56,911 bases of DNA. It comes from Bacteroidaceae bacterium (GTDB taxonomy: Bacteria; Bacteroidota; Bacteroidia; Bacteroidales; Bacteroidaceae). The notes under the pieces were generated by a model, which was given only the letters and a program-made list of their open reading frames with translations, made no database searches and was not told the origin of the DNA. The stretch is from the NCBI GenBank assembly GCA_017509605.1, contig JAFWPH010000022.1, positions 1 to 56,911 of the forward strand, written 5' to 3'. A program made the translations under genes and the position numbers. Numbering within the stretch: position 1 is the stretch's first letter; each line of letters opens with the position of its first letter. Below are positions 43,176 through 51,884 of the stretch, in pieces.

Positions 43176-43646
43176 ATGAACAACTGGTTTGAATGTAAGG
43201 TTCAGACCCAAAAACAACTCGATTCAGGTAAGATTCAGAAAACTGTGGAACCCTATCTCGTTGATGCACTGAACTTCACTGAGGCTGAGGCACGCATCAT
43301 TAAGGAGGTGTCCTCCTATTGCAACGGCGAGATGACGGTCAAAGATATCAAGCGCGTGAAATACAGCGAACTGTTCCAGACCACCGACGCGAATGCCGAC
43401 AAATGGTATAAGGTGAAGTGCAACTTCATCATCTTCGACGAGAAATCACAGAAGGAGAAGAAGACATCGTCGATGATGCTCGTTCAGGCCAGCAGTGTGA
43501 AGGATGCACTCAAACGTTTCGAAGAGGGCATGAAAGGCAGCATGATGGACTACGAGGTCGCTATGGTGCAAGAAACCAACCTTCTCGATGTCTTTCCATA
43601 TGAGCCACTCGTAGTGGCTGACGAAAAACCCGAGTACGAACAGTAA
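43176..43646 (+). CDS. DUF4494 family protein
   Basis: A 156-residue cytoplasmic protein matching the Bacteroidetes DUF4494 family: NNWFECKVQTQK at the start, EPYLVDALNFTEAEARI, and DALKRFEEGMKGSMMDYEV near the end. Its function is unknown. Starts at 43170 or further upstream are possible, but the family normally begins just before WFE. It lies 17 bases upstream of yggS, so the two are probably one transcript; this pairing may help in finding its role. Confidence 0.85.
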   Translation: MNNWFECKVQTQKQLDSGKIQKTVEPYLVDALNFTEAEARIIKEVSSYCNGEMTVKDIKRVKYSELFQTTDANADKWYKVKCNFIIFDEKSQKEKKTSSMMLVQASSVKDALKRFEEGMKGSMMDYEVAMVQETNLLDVFPYEPLVVADEKPEYEQ

Positions 43647-43663
43647 TCACAACTTCGCTGAGC

Positions 43664-44353
43664 ATGAGCAGCATCACTTTGAACCTGAAAAACGTCACCG
43701 CCGACCTAAAGGAAGGGACAAGGCTGGTGGCCATCTCCAAATACCACCCTGCGGAAAGCATACAAGAGGCCTACGATGCGGGGCAGAGAATCTTCGGGGA
43801 GAGCCATGTACAGGAACTCATGGCCAAGCAACAGACACTGCCTGCTGACATCGAATGGCATTTCATCGGCCATCTGCAGACCAACAAGGTGAAGTACATT
43901 GCGCCTTTCATCAGCCTTATCCATGCTGTCGATACCCCCAAACTGTTGCGCGAACTCAACAAGCAGGGAGAGAAGAACGAACGGGTGCTGCATTGTCTGC
44001 TCGAACTCCATATCGCGACTGAGGAAACCAAATACGGGTTCAGCCCGGAAGAACTCACCGCCTATCTCGAAACTGACGAATGGACAACACTCAAATACGT
44101 GAGCATTGACGGTCTCATGTGCATGGCCACCAACACCGAAGACGAGGAGCAGATACGCTCGGAGTTCAGACGGGCCAAAAGCATCTATGATGATGTGAGG
44201 GCGCGTTTCTTTGCCACTCAGCCGTCGTTCTGCGAACTCTCCATGGGCATGAGCCACGATTATCCCATTGCCATGGAGGAGGGTAGCACACTTATCCGTG
44301 TGGGCAGCAAGATATTCGGTGAGAGGGTGTATGATGCACAGGATAATAGTTAA
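43664..44353 (+). CDS. yggS: YggS-family pyridoxal-phosphate homeostasis protein
   Basis: A 229-residue PLP-binding barrel of the YggS/PROSC family. The lysine that holds PLP is Lys26 in VAISKYHP. Also visible are FGESHVQEL, WHFIGHLQTNKVKYI, GLMCMAT and LSMGMSHDYPIAMEEGSTLI, then RVGSKIFGER. It keeps the level of free PLP in balance. The last codons and the stop (AQDNS) lie in sequence homologous to the intergenic repeat (GCACAGGATAATAG), so the end of the gene seems to have been taken over by a repeat. Confidence 0.95.
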   Translation: MSSITLNLKNVTADLKEGTRLVAISKYHPAESIQEAYDAGQRIFGESHVQELMAKQQTLPADIEWHFIGHLQTNKVKYIAPFISLIHAVDTPKLLRELNKQGEKNERVLHCLLELHIATEETKYGFSPEELTAYLETDEWTTLKYVSIDGLMCMATNTEDEEQIRSEFRRAKSIYDDVRARFFATQPSFCELSMGMSHDYPIAMEEGSTLIRVGSKIFGERVYDAQDNS

Positions 44354-44485
44354 TTTCTTAACTCTTAATTCTTAACTCTTAACTCTTAACTCTTAACTCT
44401 TAACTTCAATAACCCATAACCTATAACCCATAACCCTTCATAAAAATTTCTTAACTCTTAATTCTTAATTCTTAACTCTTAATTA
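44340..44485 (+). repeat. Repeat half-element with TTAACTC and AACCCAT-type heptamers
   Basis: GCACAGGATAATAG is followed by heptamers in phase from 44358: TTAACTC, TTAATTC, four TTAACTC, TTAACTT, CAATAAC, CCATAAC, CTATAAC, CCATAAC to 44434. A short break follows, then TTAACTC, TTAATTC, TTAATTC, TTAACTC, TTAATTA (44451-44485). Two different words share a phase, as at 21892. Confidence 0.88.
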
Positions 44486-44497
44486 AAAAGTTGTATT

Positions 44498-45094
44498 GTG
44501 AACATAGAGAAGAACAAAGAAGTGGCGCGTGAGATTGCGAGAAGTTACTACACGCTGAGTCTCGAAGCACTTACCATGCTGGCTGAAATCATCATCCCGA
44601 TGAAATTCAAGCGAGGATCCATCGTGCTCAAAGAGGGAGAGGTCAGCGACTATATGTACTATGTGGAGAAAGGACTCATCCGACAGTTCTACAAGAAGAA
44701 CAACAAGGAGGTGACCGAACACATCTCATACGAGGGTGGCATGGTCATCTGCATCGAAAGCTTTTTCCAGCGACAACCCACTCGACTGATGGTACATGCC
44801 CTGGAGACCAGCATTCTCTATGCCATACCTTACGACAAACTGCAGAAACTGACGGAGCGTTCCTACGAGATGTGCCAGTTGTTGTTCAAGTTCCTCGAAC
44901 GATCTCTGATCCTCTCACAGCAGAAAGCCGACACACTACGGTTTGAGACGGCTATGGAACGCTACGTGCGAACCCTGCGCGACCATCCCGACATCATCCG
45001 TCGTTCGCCACTGCATTATGTGGCGTCGTACTTGCAGATGACACCCGAGACACTCAGCCGCGTCAGAGCTGCATACGAGGCCAACAAGAGCTGA
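44498..45094 (+). CDS. Crp/Fnr-family transcriptional regulator
   Basis: A 198-residue regulator with a GTG start. The cyclic-nucleotide-binding-like beta-roll (about 25-115, with KRGSIVLKEGEVSDYMYYVE) and dimer helix lead to a short winged-helix end (PLHYVASYLQMTPETLSRVR) typical of Bacteroidetes Crp-like proteins. There are no clustered cysteines for an iron-sulfur site. The effector is unknown. The start lies just after the repeat block, with no promoter resolved. A possible target is the downstream flippase-GT2 pair, which is a guess. Confidence 0.88.
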   Translation: MNIEKNKEVAREIARSYYTLSLEALTMLAEIIIPMKFKRGSIVLKEGEVSDYMYYVEKGLIRQFYKKNNKEVTEHISYEGGMVICIESFFQRQPTRLMVHALETSILYAIPYDKLQKLTERSYEMCQLLFKFLERSLILSQQKADTLRFETAMERYVRTLRDHPDIIRRSPLHYVASYLQMTPETLSRVRAAYEANKS

Positions 45095-45097
45095 TTT

Positions 45098-45125
45098 CAT
45101 TGAACATTAACCATTGACCATTGTC
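45098..45125 (+). repeat. Four CATTGAA-type heptamers
   Basis: CATTGAA, CATTAAC, CATTGAC and CATTGTC in exact 7-bp steps directly after the Crp-like stop and 20 bases before the flippase ATG. Confidence 0.75.
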
Positions 45126-45145
45126 TGTCATTATAGAGGAAACGC

Positions 45146-46669
45146 ATGAATAAAGCGGAATACATCGAAGAGGAGAAGACCGACGTCACCTACGACCACG
45201 TCATTAAATACACGGGGTTGTTTGGGGGTGTTCAGGGCATCACCATGCTGGCGAGTGTGGTCCGCAACAAGATCGTGTCGGAGCTGCTCGGTCCGTCTGG
45301 ACTGGCGCTGATCAACATCTACAACACCGTCATCCGTTTCCTCAACGACTCCACCAACCTCGGTATCTCGTTCAGTGCCGTGAAACACCTGTCGGAACTC
45401 TATGAGAAAGGCAGCCGCGAGGATATCGAGGACAATGTGTGCACCATCCGCACATGGTGCCTACTGACTGGTCTCTTCGGCTGTCTGCTTTGCATGGCTT
45501 TCTGCCCGCTCATCAGTCATGTCATGCTCAAGGACTATGCCCATACTTGGGCTTTCCTCGCGCTCGCGCCTTGTGTGCTGATGATGGCAGTGACGGGTGG
45601 GGAACTGGCGATTCTCAAGAGTCTTCGCCGTCTGAAGACCGTGGCTGTGGCCAATGTCTTCTGTGCATTGACGGCTTTGCTCATCAGCGCGCCCATCTAC
45701 ATCTTCTTCCGCGCCAAAGGTATCGTTCCCTCATTGCTGCTGATCAACCTCGCCATCATGTCGGTCAACCTGCATTTCTCGGGTAGGATCGTGAAATGGA
45801 AGGTTGACTTGCGTTCACGTCTGCATATCCTCAAGGGAATGCCCATGGTCAAGTTGGGCATCGCATACATCCTGGCGGGTGTGTTCGGTCAAGGTGCCGA
45901 ACTGGTCATCAGGGCACTGCTTATCTCCTTTGGAGGCGACGACGGACTCGACAATGTGGGCTTCTACCAAAGTGGTTATTCACTTGCCGTGTCATACGCT
46001 TCGATGGTGTTCATCGCCATTGAGGCCGACTATTTCCCGCGTCTGTCGGGCGCATGCGGACATACTGGCCGAATGAGCAACATCATCAACCAGCAGATAG
46101 AGGTCTGTGTCTTGCTCACGGCGCCATTGCTCATACTCTTGGTGATGTTCATGCCCATCATCGTCCATGTGCTCTATGCCAAGGACTTTGTGGCGGCAGT
46201 GCCCATGGCAGTCAGCGCTTCTTTTTATATGTTCTTCCGAGCGCTCACACTGCCGGTGGCTTATCTGCCTTTGGCGACTGGCGACTCCAAGATGTACCTC
46301 CTCACAGAGTTCATCTGCGATGTGTTCATGGCGTTCGCCATTCCGCTCAGTTTCAAGTTCTACGGACTGGTGGGAGCGGGTTTCGCCCTGTCGGCTACTG
46401 GCTTCCTCGACTTCCTCATTATCCATCTGCTCTACCGCAAGGCATACCATTTCACTTTCAGTTTCCGTCTTGTATGGTTCTATGTGCTGCAGTTCGTCCT
46501 GCTCGCCACATCCATCTTCACGGCTTTGTCTGATGGCGGAATAGTGAAATGGATCGTATGCTCATTGACTTTCATCCTCTCTTTCGTGATTTCCATTCGG
46601 ATTCTACGTCGTGAAACCAAAATCATCAGCAAGTTATGGGCGAAGATCAGAAAACGGCTCCACAAGTAG
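45146..46669 (+). CDS. Wzx-type polysaccharide flippase (MOP superfamily)
   Basis: A 507-residue membrane protein with about 14 hydrophobic helices. The N-terminal region KYTGLFGGVQGITMLASVVR followed by SELLGPSGLALINIY is typical of O-antigen/polysaccharide translocases, which flip lipid-linked oligosaccharides across the inner membrane. It overlaps the following GT2 gene by 34 bases, so the two are coupled and probably act on the same surface glycan. Isolated pairs like this are common outside large capsule loci. Confidence 0.87.
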   Translation: MNKAEYIEEEKTDVTYDHVIKYTGLFGGVQGITMLASVVRNKIVSELLGPSGLALINIYNTVIRFLNDSTNLGISFSAVKHLSELYEKGSREDIEDNVCTIRTWCLLTGLFGCLLCMAFCPLISHVMLKDYAHTWAFLALAPCVLMMAVTGGELAILKSLRRLKTVAVANVFCALTALLISAPIYIFFRAKGIVPSLLLINLAIMSVNLHFSGRIVKWKVDLRSRLHILKGMPMVKLGIAYILAGVFGQGAELVIRALLISFGGDDGLDNVGFYQSGYSLAVSYASMVFIAIEADYFPRLSGACGHTGRMSNIINQQIEVCVLLTAPLLILLVMFMPIIVHVLYAKDFVAAVPMAVSASFYMFFRALTLPVAYLPLATGDSKMYLLTEFICDVFMAFAIPLSFKFYGLVGAGFALSATGFLDFLIIHLLYRKAYHFTFSFRLVWFYVLQFVLLATSIFTALSDGGIVKWIVCSLTFILSFVISIRILRRETKIISKLWAKIRKRLHK

Positions 46670-47691
46670 GGTATCCTCACTGCCCATGCGTCAGTGTGCT
46701 GGTCGCCGTTTACAACTCGGCAGCCTACTTGCGCGATTGTCTCGAATCTCTGCTCGGCCAGACTTATCGACAACTGGAGGTCATCTGTGTGGACGACTGT
46801 TCCGCCGACAACTCTTTGGAGATTCTTCATGAGTATCAGACTAAGGACTCACGGGTGAAAGTACTGCATTTGGACCAGAACCAAGGTCAGGCTGTGGCCC
46901 GCAACCGAGGGCTGGAAATTGCTACTGGCTCATGGATAGCCACTGTCGATAGCGATGATTGGTTGGCTGCTGATGCCATTGAAAAAACGATGGAAGCCTT
47001 GGCGACAGACCAAGAGCTGGATACGGCCGTTTTCCAGCTAATGGAGTTCTACAGCGCCGATGACTGCCATCCATATCCCTTGTCAAAGCAGTTGACAACA
47101 GGAAAAGTCATCTCGGGCAGGGAGGCGTTTGAACTGAGTCTCGACTGGCAGTTGCATGGCTTGTACGTGGTGCGTGCCGACATTCACAAGGCTTATCCTT
47201 TCGACACTTCCTCAAGGCTTTATAGCGATGACAACACCACACGCTTGCATTATCTTCATTCCCGCAAGGTGGTGCTGACGGATGGACAATATTTCTACCG
47301 CAAGCATGGCCAATCTGCTACCAATGCCGTTTCGGTCAATCGTTTCCTTTATCTCGATGCCAACCTGAGCATGAAGCGCCAGTTGTTGGAGGAAGCTGAA
47401 AAGGGCGTACTTGACGATGCTGCGGCAGTGCTCGACCGTTACGAGACTATCCGATGGCTCAACATCGTCGATGCCTGTTGGTATTATTCTCTGCATCGGG
47501 GCGTGTTCACCGCTGAAGATAGGCAAACGGCGAACACCGCTATCAAAAAGGCGTTCGACAGCATCGAACCACAGCGCATCAACCCCAAAATCAGCCGCAA
47601 GTTCGGCTATTATCCTTTCCGTTCTTATTCCCTTTTCCGCTCCGTCGAGAACATCTACTTCTTCCTCCGAAAAATATTGGGAAGAGGTTAA
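46636..47691 (+). CDS. Glycosyltransferase family 2
   Basis: A 351-residue GT-A enzyme: CVSVLVAVYNSAAYLRDCLES, VICVDDCSADNS, GQAVARNRGLEIATG and the metal/nucleotide motif VDSDDW. These are standard for inverting GT2 enzymes that add a sugar to a lipid-linked glycan at the cytoplasmic face. The C-terminus (about 230-351) is basic and may touch the membrane. It overlaps the flippase gene by 34 bases in another frame. The acceptor and sugar cannot be told. Confidence 0.9.
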   Translation: MGEDQKTAPQVGYPHCPCVSVLVAVYNSAAYLRDCLESLLGQTYRQLEVICVDDCSADNSLEILHEYQTKDSRVKVLHLDQNQGQAVARNRGLEIATGSWIATVDSDDWLAADAIEKTMEALATDQELDTAVFQLMEFYSADDCHPYPLSKQLTTGKVISGREAFELSLDWQLHGLYVVRADIHKAYPFDTSSRLYSDDNTTRLHYLHSRKVVLTDGQYFYRKHGQSATNAVSVNRFLYLDANLSMKRQLLEEAEKGVLDDAAAVLDRYETIRWLNIVDACWYYSLHRGVFTAEDRQTANTAIKKAFDSIEPQRINPKISRKFGYYPFRSYSLFRSVENIYFFLRKILGRG

Positions 47692-47700
47692 TTATAGTTT

Positions 47701-47854
47701 CCTATCGTCCTTTTTAACTCCCATGAGCGCAGCGAATTAACTTCCCATTTAACTCCCATGAGCGCAACGAATTGACTTCCCATTTAACTCCCATGAGCGT
47801 AGCGAATTAACTTCCCATTTAACTCCCATGAGCGTAGCGAATTAACTTCCATTT
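47701..47854 (-). repeat. Four tandem 35-bp units plus CCTATCGTCC
   Basis: CCTATCGTCC (47701-47710) and TTTTT, then four tandem copies of a 35-bp unit (47716, 47751, 47786 and 47821, the last 34 bp). Each unit reads AACTCCCATGAGCG, then YARCGAATT, then RACTTCCCATTT. These are the GGGAGTTAATTCGCTRCGCTC modules of the other elements in reverse. The stop codon of the minus-strand glycosidase (47853-47855) touches the last unit. Confidence 0.92.
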
Positions 47855-49988
47855 ATATTAAAGGCTGAAGACCTTCCCAACGCACATCCCAGTTGCCGTC
47901 ATCCGGGAAGCCGGGGTTGGGCCATGGACATCCGTCCCATCCAGCGCACATCAGGGCTATGGCGGAGAGCAATCCGCCGTTGCCGGGAAGATAGATGCGC
48001 AGACGCCCGTCCTGGTAGTTGTGACCGTTATTCAGGTAGGTGTTCTTCTGCTCGGATTTCAGCAACGATTGGATAGCCATCTCGGGTTGATGGAGCCGTG
48101 TGGCGGTCATCGCCATCATCGGGAAGTCCCAGCCCCATGCCGTGGGCCAGTTCCAGTTGACGAAAACCCAGTCAAGGGTGTGGCTCATCACCACGGGATT
48201 GATGAGGCGACTTTCTGGAAAGAAACCCAATGCACCGAGCATGGCGGGGTGGTCGGAGGTGCCTTTCAAGTTGGTGTAGGTGTCGGTGGCTGATTCTGCC
48301 GCCAAATAGAGGCTGTCGTCGTTGAACGCCAAGGGCGACAGTTTCTGAATCAGGTCGTCCCAATCCTTTTTACGTTCCTTGCCTGCCCTGACACGCCATT
48401 GTTGCGCCATCTCCATCGTGGTCAGCCATTGCGACAACTCAAAGGGAGGGTTGAAAGTGACATCCGCTTTCAGCGATTCCTGAGCGGGAATTAGTCCGCG
48501 AAGGATATACCGGCCTGTACTGCTGTCGTAGTTGGCGAACGAGTACATGAAGGTGGCGGTCTCATCGATGAGCGGCGCGTATTTAGCTATGAGGTTGTTG
48601 TCGCCAGTCGAACGGTAGGCCAGTTCACAGAGGTAGATGAGGTGGGGTTGCTGCCAGATGAGGAACGAACCCACATTGGAAGGTGCCTCAGCTCCTGATG
48701 GGTCGGTCATCTTCATCCAGCGGATGCCATCGAAGCCTTGGCGACGGGCAATCTCACGTGCCATCGGTTGGGCGGAGGGATACCAAGAGAGTGCTTTGGT
48801 CAGCATGTCGGCATGTCCCCATAAAGGCAACCAGGCCTCATGCCATAGAATCATCTCCAAGTGGAACTTCCCAAACCATGAATTGAAGGTCAGACCAGTC
48901 TCTTGGGGAGGACGGCTACCAGCCGACTGAATGGCCAACAAATACTGGCTAAGCACCACACGACGTTCCAGTTCTTTTGCCCTTGGGTCAAGGCAATGCG
49001 AGAAATCCACTGCCGCGCCTTCTGTCCAAAACTGTCGCCAACGGCTGGCGGATGACTCGCGCACGGTCCTGTAAGAATTGATTTGTTCTGAGTTTTCTGA
49101 ATATTCCGGAACCCATTCCACGGTTATCTCTAATGTGTTGCCAACAGGAGAGAGTACGAAATGATGCTTGCTCTTCTCGTTGAAATCCGCCTGACCTTTC
49201 CAACGGACGATGATGTAATACGTTGTGCTGTCGAGTTGGTGACGCACCACAGCACGATGTGCATCCTTTTGGACGATGGCTGACTGGTGGGCATCGTTCG
49301 CTGTCCAATCGCAACCATCGTCAGTATGGCGGGCGGTCGGGTAGGGCAGTCGCAGCGAAATTGGGGTTCGGGCTGTCGATATCACACGCACGGCAATCAT
49401 ATCGCGTGTGGGATGGCAGACGGTCTGTACGTCGTGCCCCTTTCCATCAAACGTGAAATGAGAATGAATGACTCCTTCCCATAGGTCGAGACATTGATGG
49501 ATGTCGTGGATGTCTGAAGGCTGAATTTTGCCGTCGAAATCGAAACCCAAACAGCCGAGGTGCAGTCGATGGGGGTTCATGCGCAGGTATTCAGAGGCAT
49601 CGTGTTGGCGGCCTGCATCACGGAATTGGCAGGAATATAGTTCTTCGGTGCTGTGATGTCCCAAATTGTAGGGCTTCAGCACTTCCTCTGGGCGGTAGTC
49701 TTCGGTATTGGGCATGCTGTGCCATCCCCATTGGCTTTGGGTGCCGAGACAAACACCACGTGAATAGAACTCAGGAAAAGTTTGCAGTCCTGTGGCATCG
49801 ACCGTCATGGCAAACTCACCGTTGCCCACGCTGAGCGACGAGAGGGTATCCATCGTCGTCACCATGGGTGAGTTGCGGTTCACCAGTGCCTGTCGGTCGA
49901 TAGGTTGTCCTGTAACGGTCTCACATGCGAGCAGGAATAATACCATGAAGATCGTTCTCAAAGGAGATTTATGATCACATCGATTCAT
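47853..49988 (-). CDS. Secreted (alpha/alpha)6-barrel glycosidase, GH65/GH95-like
   Basis: A 711-residue exported protein (signal peptide to about residue 27, CETVTGQ). The N-terminal beta-sandwich has the SLSVGNGEFAMTVDATGLQTF turn seen in GH65 and GH95 enzymes. The helical barrel includes GLTFNSWFGKFHLEMILWHE and WLPLWGHADML, which resemble GH65-type glucosidases and their relatives (clan GH-L and allies). A Glu in HLEM or HEAW is the likely acid, but I cannot fix it. Substrate unknown: alpha-glucosides or alpha-L-fucosides are both possible. It has its own short leader and promoter, divergent from the TPR regulator. Confidence 0.7.
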   Translation of the reverse strand: MNRCDHKSPLRTIFMVLFLLACETVTGQPIDRQALVNRNSPMVTTMDTLSSLSVGNGEFAMTVDATGLQTFPEFYSRGVCLGTQSQWGWHSMPNTEDYRPEEVLKPYNLGHHSTEELYSCQFRDAGRQHDASEYLRMNPHRLHLGCLGFDFDGKIQPSDIHDIHQCLDLWEGVIHSHFTFDGKGHDVQTVCHPTRDMIAVRVISTARTPISLRLPYPTARHTDDGCDWTANDAHQSAIVQKDAHRAVVRHQLDSTTYYIIVRWKGQADFNEKSKHHFVLSPVGNTLEITVEWVPEYSENSEQINSYRTVRESSASRWRQFWTEGAAVDFSHCLDPRAKELERRVVLSQYLLAIQSAGSRPPQETGLTFNSWFGKFHLEMILWHEAWLPLWGHADMLTKALSWYPSAQPMAREIARRQGFDGIRWMKMTDPSGAEAPSNVGSFLIWQQPHLIYLCELAYRSTGDNNLIAKYAPLIDETATFMYSFANYDSSTGRYILRGLIPAQESLKADVTFNPPFELSQWLTTMEMAQQWRVRAGKERKKDWDDLIQKLSPLAFNDDSLYLAAESATDTYTNLKGTSDHPAMLGALGFFPESRLINPVVMSHTLDWVFVNWNWPTAWGWDFPMMAMTATRLHQPEMAIQSLLKSEQKNTYLNNGHNYQDGRLRIYLPGNGGLLSAIALMCAGWDGCPWPNPGFPDDGNWDVRWEGLQPLI

Positions 49989-50010
49989 CGTTATTTTCTG
50001 TTTTGTCGCT

Positions 50011-50018
50011 CAAAATTA
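50011..50018 (-). promoter_or_regulatory. -7 box of the GH65/GH95-like gene
   Basis: The plus strand reads CAAAATTA, giving TAATTTTG on the minus strand, 22 bases before the start codon, so the leader would be very short. Confidence 0.55.
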
Positions 50019-50119
50019 CAACTTTTCATCGAATATTAGACTCCTACAGACGTATTTCTCTAGTTTTTATTTTCATGACCACTCCTTTACTCCTGCTCTC
50101 CTTAGAGCTTTCAGATCCA

Positions 50120-50230
50120 TTTTCCATGGGGGGGACAAAAATTTTCCATAGGTCGATAAGGCCGACTTTTCTTATTCTGATGATTCTTTGGTACTTATGA
50201 AAATGAAAGTTATAAAAGTTTTCCATAGGT
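50120..50230 (+). repeat. TTTTCCATAGGT direct repeats (possible operators)
   Basis: TTTTCCATAGGT occurs exactly at 50142-50153 and 50219-50230, 77 bases apart, with a partial copy TTTTCCATGGG at 50120-50130. All lie in the 362-base divergent gap between the glycosidase and the TPR regulator. The last copy is 28 bases upstream of the -7 box at 50259, where an activator or repressor could bind. Confidence 0.65.
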
Positions 50231-50258
50231 TTAAGGAACAATGAAAAGAAAAATGTCG

Positions 50259-50266
50259 TAACTTTG
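50259..50266 (+). promoter_or_regulatory. -7 box of the TPR regulator gene
   Basis: TAACTTTG, a perfect consensus match, 84 bases before the ATG. The leader contains a short GC-rich stretch (GGGAATCATCCC inverted pair) but no recognised riboswitch. Confidence 0.65.
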
Positions 50267-50350
50267 CAAAAGGGAATCATCCCGCTGCGAAATTACGACA
50301 TTTTTCGTATGCTATAGCCTCGACAGGGGCGACAGAAAAACTATAACAGA

Positions 50351-51799
50351 ATGAAAAAACACATCATTATAATACTATCATTTCTTTGTCTCGTCTTATG
50401 CGCATGTACCAGTGGCAGTGGCGACGACTTGGTCTCGATGAGTGCCAAGGACTGCCTGACGGCTGGGGAGGAAGCCCTTGCTCGCGACAGCGTGATGCAA
50501 GGCGAGAAATTGTTACGCACCGCCATCAGTAAGGCGGAGGCAACAGCCGACTTGCATACGTGTTACATCGCATGCCAACGTTTGGCCGAGTCGTTGTCGT
50601 GGAGCAACAATGAAGAGGCTCTGCGTCTGGCGAAACGTGCTGTGGAAATCTATGAGCGGCATCCCGACGACGAGCGCAACCATGTCATCCTGCTCGACTA
50701 TGCCGGGACGTATGCGTCGCAGTTGGCCTACAATACCGAAGGTTCGTTCGACGAGGCCCTCTCGCTGACTCGACGGGCGTATGACATCGCTGTGAGAGAC
50801 AGCATGGATGATCTCGTTTGCCAGACACTGACGAGTCTTGCCAATATCGCCTGGGCGAAGGAGGACTATCGTCAAGCGCTCGACAATGCCTTGCGGGCCA
50901 AAGCCTTGGCTACCCCAGAATTGTTGCAAGGGGTGCTTCAAGTTTTGGGTCGTTGTTATATGGAACTGGACTCTTTGGACAAAGCAGAAGCCATTTACCG
51001 TCAGATGACACCCGGTGACGACATCCACGCCGCTTATATCGTGCAGAGCAGTCTGGCGAAGATTGCCGCCACCCGATTCGGTGCTGAAGAGTCTGTGGAA
51101 GTGATTGATTCGGCTTTTGAACAGGCCGAGGAACTCTACTTCAAGGCAATGGAGCAGAAAGACGGTTATTATCAGGCCGCCTTAAGACAGGAACTCGAGA
51201 ATGAACACTTGGCTTATACTTCGGCACTACACCGCAGGATGCTCATTGGAATCGTGGCTGTGTTGTTGCTGTTGGGAGTGGCAGGTTGGCTGATTATGCG
51301 CTATCGGATGCGGATGCTTAACCAACAACGGGAGCATGAGGCAGAACGCCACGAGGCTGAACAGAGGCTCAACGAACAGAAGAACCGTATGCTACAACAG
51401 GAGGCCGAAAGTCAGCAGGAGCGGTTGCGACAGGCCGATGAGGTGATAGCCTTCTTGCAGAACTATATCCTGCAACGGACGGAAGTGGTGCAGAAACTCA
51501 ACCAGAGCAGCGAGGCGCGTATCACATTGACCCAGCGCGAATGGGGAGAAGTGGAACGCACGCTCAACGCCATCGACGGTGATCGTTTCGCCCGCATCCG
51601 CAAGGCGTATCCTGACATGGAGGAGGACGACATCCATCTGTGTATCCTCACACGCCTGCAACTGAGCAACCGTGCCATCGGCAACATCTACTGCATCTCC
51701 GTCTCTGCCGTGCAGCACCGTAAACTCAAGCTGAAGAAGGACGTGTTCGGCGAGAAAGACCCCGACATGACCTTGGAACAAGTGATTTTAAACACATAA
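50351..51799 (+). CDS. Membrane-anchored TPR regulator with C-terminal helix-turn-helix
   Basis: A 482-residue protein. The N-terminal signal has a possible lipobox LCAC (Cys19). TPR-type helical repeats (about 35-285) would face the periplasm. A transmembrane helix (about 297-316), a long coiled coil (318-372) and a LuxR-like DNA-binding end (about 427-466, DIHLCILTRLQLSNRAIGNI) follow. This layout is known only in Bacteroidetes, where such proteins are thought to sense an outside cue and bind DNA from the membrane. A lipoprotein signal plus an inner-membrane helix is unusual. The large secreted repeat protein 85 bases downstream is a candidate target. Confidence 0.82.
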   Translation: MKKHIIIILSFLCLVLCACTSGSGDDLVSMSAKDCLTAGEEALARDSVMQGEKLLRTAISKAEATADLHTCYIACQRLAESLSWSNNEEALRLAKRAVEIYERHPDDERNHVILLDYAGTYASQLAYNTEGSFDEALSLTRRAYDIAVRDSMDDLVCQTLTSLANIAWAKEDYRQALDNALRAKALATPELLQGVLQVLGRCYMELDSLDKAEAIYRQMTPGDDIHAAYIVQSSLAKIAATRFGAEESVEVIDSAFEQAEELYFKAMEQKDGYYQAALRQELENEHLAYTSALHRRMLIGIVAVLLLLGVAGWLIMRYRMRMLNQQREHEAERHEAEQRLNEQKNRMLQQEAESQQERLRQADEVIAFLQNYILQRTEVVQKLNQSSEARITLTQREWGEVERTLNAIDGDRFARIRKAYPDMEEDDIHLCILTRLQLSNRAIGNIYCISVSAVQHRKLKLKKDVFGEKDPDMTLEQVILNT

Positions 51800-51810
51800 G
51801 GACAAAAAAC

Positions 51811-51849
51811 ACGAATGCCCACTAATTGGACATGAATTATTCATGAATG
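51811..51849 (-). repeat. Related fragment of the lutB-upstream repeat
   Basis: The plus strand holds AACACGAAT, TTGGACATG and GAATTATTCATGAAT. These are the reverse-complement words of the 39159/39272 repeats (ATTCATGAATAATTC, GTGGACATTCATG) in a shortened, shuffled order. It lies in the 85-base gap before the large repeat protein. Confidence 0.5.
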
Positions 51850-51884
51850 ATGTTTGATTTCAGATTATTTTATGAACCTAAAAA

